Positions 43,678 through 43,797 of a DNA stretch of 43,797 bases are shown here, one piece after another (positions within the stretch are counted from its first letter, which is position 1; the number at the start of each line of letters is the position of its first letter). This DNA is from Bacillus sp. V3-13. GTDB lineage: Bacteria; Bacillota; Bacilli; Bacillales; Cytobacillaceae. The notes below the pieces were generated by a model, which had not been told where the DNA came from, ran no database searches, and saw only the letters and a list, made by a program, of their open reading frames with translations. Position numbers and translations under genes: made by a program. Where the stretch lies: NCBI RefSeq assembly GCF_002860165.1, contig NZ_PGUZ01000018.1, positions 1-43,797 on the forward strand. Reading direction: 5' to 3'.

Positions 43678-43797
43678 TCAAGCTTTAATCTGTGGGTAAA
43701 GCCTTTTTAATTTGATCCTTGCTTCTTCAGTTGTGAATTGCCAATCCACTCCTTTTTGCTGGTTGTTACGTTCCTGCTCCCACTCCGTCAGTTCGCT
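43678..43797 (-). CDS. C-terminus of a transposase, probable IS630 type, partial
   Basis: 39 codons enter from the right edge on the minus strand, ending WQFTTEEARIKLKRLYPQIKA before the stop. This C-terminal pattern (aromatic, FTT, ARIKLKRLYP) is typical of IS630-family transposases in bacilli. Its stop is only about 6-10 bases from the end of the other transposase remnant, so one element interrupted the other. The rest lies outside the window. Confidence 0.65.
   Translation of the reverse strand, partial: SELTEWEQERNNQQKGVDWQFTTEEARIKLKRLYPQIKA

Overview
The window is a stretch of chromosome from a low- to mid-GC, endospore-forming member of the Bacillaceae. The gene order follows the yhaA-ecsCBA-hit-serC-trpP-yhaH-hpr-sscA-prsA-yhaL-yhaM-yhaN-yhaO-yhaP-yhaQ-yhaR-hemZ-yhaX-yheA-yheC/D-yheE region of Bacillus subtilis. 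Sporulation genes (sscA-like, yhaL, yheC/yheD family), strong AGGAGG ribosome binding sites, frequent TTG/GTG starts and stem-plus-T-tract terminators support this. The species cannot be named from the sequence alone.

Layout. 1-100: short tandem repeats at the left edge. 262-3041: a polytopic transporter and an M20 amidohydrolase (YhaA). 3114-5890 (minus): ecsC, and ecsAB with its own terminator. 5897-6338: a structured non-coding region with two direct repeats, a long-range inverted repeat and a terminator, upstream of hit. 6962-10445 (plus): serC, trpP (TRAP-type GAG/UAG triplets over its leader), yhaH and the transition-state regulator hpr, with a small membrane protein on the minus strand. 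10757-12655: a 60-aa membrane protein, two tiny SscA/YjcZ-type sporulation peptides, the foldase lipoprotein prsA, and convergent yhaL. 12847-19555 (minus): yhaM exoribonuclease, an inserted MFS efflux pump with a candidate operator, and the SbcCD-like pair yhaN/yhaO.

19722-25080: a dispersed repeat, then a complete thiamine operon on the minus strand (thiW-thiD-thiM-thiE-thiC and a small zinc-ribbon gene) behind a TPP riboswitch. It sits between yhaO and yhaP, where B. subtilis has no thiamine genes. 25080-28688: the NatAB-like ABC pair yhaP/yhaQ, a yhzD-like gene, a second and larger copy of the dispersed repeat, and yhaR. 28933-30210 is an accessory island: a short anchored protein, a frameshifted secreted bacteriocin-like gene and a MITE-like inverted-repeat element. 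30386-35314 (minus): acyl-CoA ligase, hemZ, a HAD-like protein with an altered nucleophile position, and yheA.

35585-40612 (plus) is the most distinctive part: four consecutive, overlapping or abutting YheC/YheD-type ATP-grasp genes, followed by yheE. B. subtilis has two such genes at this place. Next come a PucR/CdaR-like regulator and the multi-sugar ABC ATPase MsmX. The right edge (43456-43797) holds a perfect 17-bp-arm hairpin, a multiply frameshifted transposase remnant of probable IS1182 type, and the C-terminus of a probable IS630-type transposase joined to it on the opposite strand.
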